From CAYLLN01 sp036496265 (GTDB lineage Bacteria > Planctomycetota > Planctomycetia > Pirellulales > Pirellulaceae): a DNA stretch of 5,763 bases. The stretch spans positions 1 to 5,763 of the forward strand of contig DASXLL010000006.1 in assembly GCA_036496265.1 (NCBI GenBank). The letters run 5' to 3'. Under the pieces are notes generated by a model that searched no databases, had not been told where the DNA came from, and was given only the letters and a program-made list of their open reading frames with translations. Numbering within the stretch: position 1 is the stretch's first letter; each line of letters starts with the position of its first letter. Made by a program: the position numbers and the translations under genes. Below, one piece after another: positions 4,777 through 5,763 of the stretch.

Positions 4777-5763
4777 ATGTCTCGCCGGCTTCTTTTTCTG
4801 GCTGTGGCCTGTTTTGCTGCACAGCAACTGTTCACCGCGGCTGTAATTGCGCAGCAGCCGCAAAATGATTCGGATGATGCTCCGGAGGCGGCGGCCGGCT
4901 ATGTGGACATTGTTCGGGCGGATCAGCCGGTGGCCTATTGGCGTTTTGAAGATGACAAGGCGGTTGCCGACGTCGGCGGCTCACCCGTGTCGCCGCAGAA
5001 AATCACGGCGGGCATCAAGTTTTCTCAAGCGGGGCCAAAGCGCGACAAGTTTCCGCTGTTTGAGAAGGCAAATCGGGCGGCGGTGTTCGAAAAGCCGGCT
5101 TCGATTCGCTATGACGATCCAAATAAGGACGATCCAGACAAGGACGATCCAGATAAGGACGATCCAGGCGAGCAGAGCGTGTTCGATTTTGCGGCTGGCG
5201 ATGCAATCACACTGGAAGCGTGGGTCAATCCGACGAAGATCGCGAGTGGGCAGCAGATTTATATCGTTGGCAAGGGCCGCACGGGGAACAAAGGCTTTCC
5301 GGCTGACAATCAGAACTGGGCCTTGCGCCTGGTTGGTAAGGACGGCGGTTGCCGGATCTCTTTTTTGTTTCGCGATGCTGACAACCGGCCGAGCGAACAA
5401 AACGATTGGCACCGTTGGACGAGCGACGCGGGGTTCGCGGCTGGCAGCGGATGGCACTATGTGGCTGTGACGTACAAGTTTGGCAGCGGCGACTCCGTCC
5501 GCGGGTATGTCGATGGTCGCGCGACCAAGGGTACGTGGGATTACGGGGGCAAAACGGATGAAGCGCCGGTCGTGGATGGCGATCAGGTTTGGATTGGATC
5601 GGCGAGCGGCGGCAATGCGAGTAATTCGTTTGTCGGCGGCATGGATGAAGTGGCCATTTACCGGGCTGCGCTGCCGGCGGAGCGAATCGCGGCACGGTGG
5701 AAGGTTAATCAGCCGAAGCCGTATGTCACGAGTGTGCCGATTCCAGAGCGGCAGGTGCTCGTG
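4777..5763 (+). CDS. Secreted LamG-domain protein, 5' part only
   Basis: The frame is open from the ATG at 4777 to the window edge (329 codons, no stop), so the C-terminus is missing. The N-terminus is a type I signal peptide: SRR, the hydrophobic core LLFLAVACFAA, and likely cleavage after VIA (residue 25, before QQ). One LamG/concanavalin-like jelly-roll follows, at about residues 45-310. Its motifs are AYWRFED (53-59), ITLEAWVNP (144-152), WHYVAVTY (226-233), GYVDGR (243-248), VWIGSAS (271-277) and GGMDEVAIYRAAL (287-299). Residues 113-132 are four DDPxK repeats inserted in a loop. LamG domains usually bind carbohydrate or protein outside the cytoplasm. In planctomycetes they often precede PSCyt/PSD1 (DUF1549/DUF1553) regions, but nothing here shows what follows. 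The ATG lacks a clear ribosome binding site, yet the signal peptide supports it. Confidence 0.85.
   Translation, partial: MSRRLLFLAVACFAAQQLFTAAVIAQQPQNDSDDAPEAAAGYVDIVRADQPVAYWRFEDDKAVADVGGSPVSPQKITAGIKFSQAGPKRDKFPLFEKANRAAVFEKPASIRYDDPNKDDPDKDDPDKDDPGEQSVFDFAAGDAITLEAWVNPTKIASGQQIYIVGKGRTGNKGFPADNQNWALRLVGKDGGCRISFLFRDADNRPSEQNDWHRWTSDAGFAAGSGWHYVAVTYKFGSGDSVRGYVDGRATKGTWDYGGKTDEAPVVDGDQVWIGSASGGNASNSFVGGMDEVAIYRAALPAERIAARWKVNQPKPYVTSVPIPERQVLV
5113..5172 (+). repeat. Four 15-bp in-frame tandem repeats (DDPxK)
   Basis: The units at 5113-5127, 5128-5142, 5143-5157 and 5158-5172 all begin GACGATCCA and encode DDPNK, DDPDK, DDPDK and DDPGE. The repeat lies in the LamG coding region between the strand ending SIRY and the FDFAAGDAITLEAWV strand. 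The near-identical DNA suggests recent expansion by slippage. The Asp-rich run could bind cations but is not a standard DxDxDG loop. Confidence 0.9.

Noticed and set aside
4784..4814. Lipoprotein signal (AVAC at residues 9-12) in the LamG protein
   Set aside because: The position before Cys12 is only 11 residues from the start and lacks the preferred Leu at -3. The longer hydrophobic stretch and a VIA-QQ site fit a type I signal peptide better.
4648..4863. 71-residue minus frame between the divergent genes
   Set aside because: It overlaps the start of the LamG gene and both promoter candidates, has a basic off-frame composition, and no ribosome binding site.
4847..5470. 207-residue + frame and opposing minus frames in the LamG region
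   Set aside because: They are shadows of the LamG frame. Their Ile-Arg-Thr or Leu-Asp-Arg repeats are just the DDPxK 15-bp repeat read out of frame.

Overview
The window looks like a stretch of a GC-rich planctomycete chromosome, probably a Pirellulales-type organism. This rests on protein style, not on a marker gene. The evidence is a small membrane protein starting with an FTIRDLL box and a GW-L-ER end, a second small protein with a PPEWAPWS box before its C-terminal membrane helix, a secreted LamG-type protein with an AYWRFED motif, and a large membrane-bound spermidine-synthase-like protein. The genes are widely spaced and switch strand one after another, with palindromic repeats between them. 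No rRNA, tRNA, CRISPR array, transposase or phage gene was seen.

Layout. (1) 102-383 (+) encodes a small one-helix membrane protein of unknown function. (2) 384-840 has no convincing gene. It holds an isolated TATAAT inside a palindrome, three ATGTTAG heptamers, and a two-hairpin palindromic repeat (721-769). (3) 841-931 is a cluster of GATGAAAAGGGGACGCG-type units, direct and inverted, resembling a REP/REPIN element. It lies just past the stop of rpiB and could serve as its terminator. (4) 963-1391 (-) is ribose-5-phosphate isomerase B of the Glu-type. (5) 1392-1948 contains a weak rpiB promoter candidate, a 7-bp G-rich tandem repeat, a single exact half-copy of the REP-like unit, and an open frame (1798-1983) that reads like protein but has no good start. 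(6) 1949-2212 (+) encodes an 87-residue membrane protein. (7) 2213-2271 is a convergent gap filled by a palindrome. (8) 2272-4524 (-) encodes a 750-residue membrane protein with a C-terminal spermidine-synthase-like domain, starting at GTG with a good ribosome binding site. Its leader carries a 26-bp-arm imperfect hairpin just downstream of a good promoter candidate. (9) 4777-5763 (+) is the 5' part of a secreted LamG protein that runs off the window and carries a four-copy DDPxK repeat.

The genes do not form an operon or an evident joint pathway: rpiB belongs to the pentose phosphate pathway, the spermidine-synthase-like protein has no proven substrate, and the LamG protein is exported. I found no convincing new multi-gene system. 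The most notable signal is the density of structured repeats between genes: at least four different palindromic or tandem families in under 6 kb, including one placed in the 5' leader of the large membrane gene.
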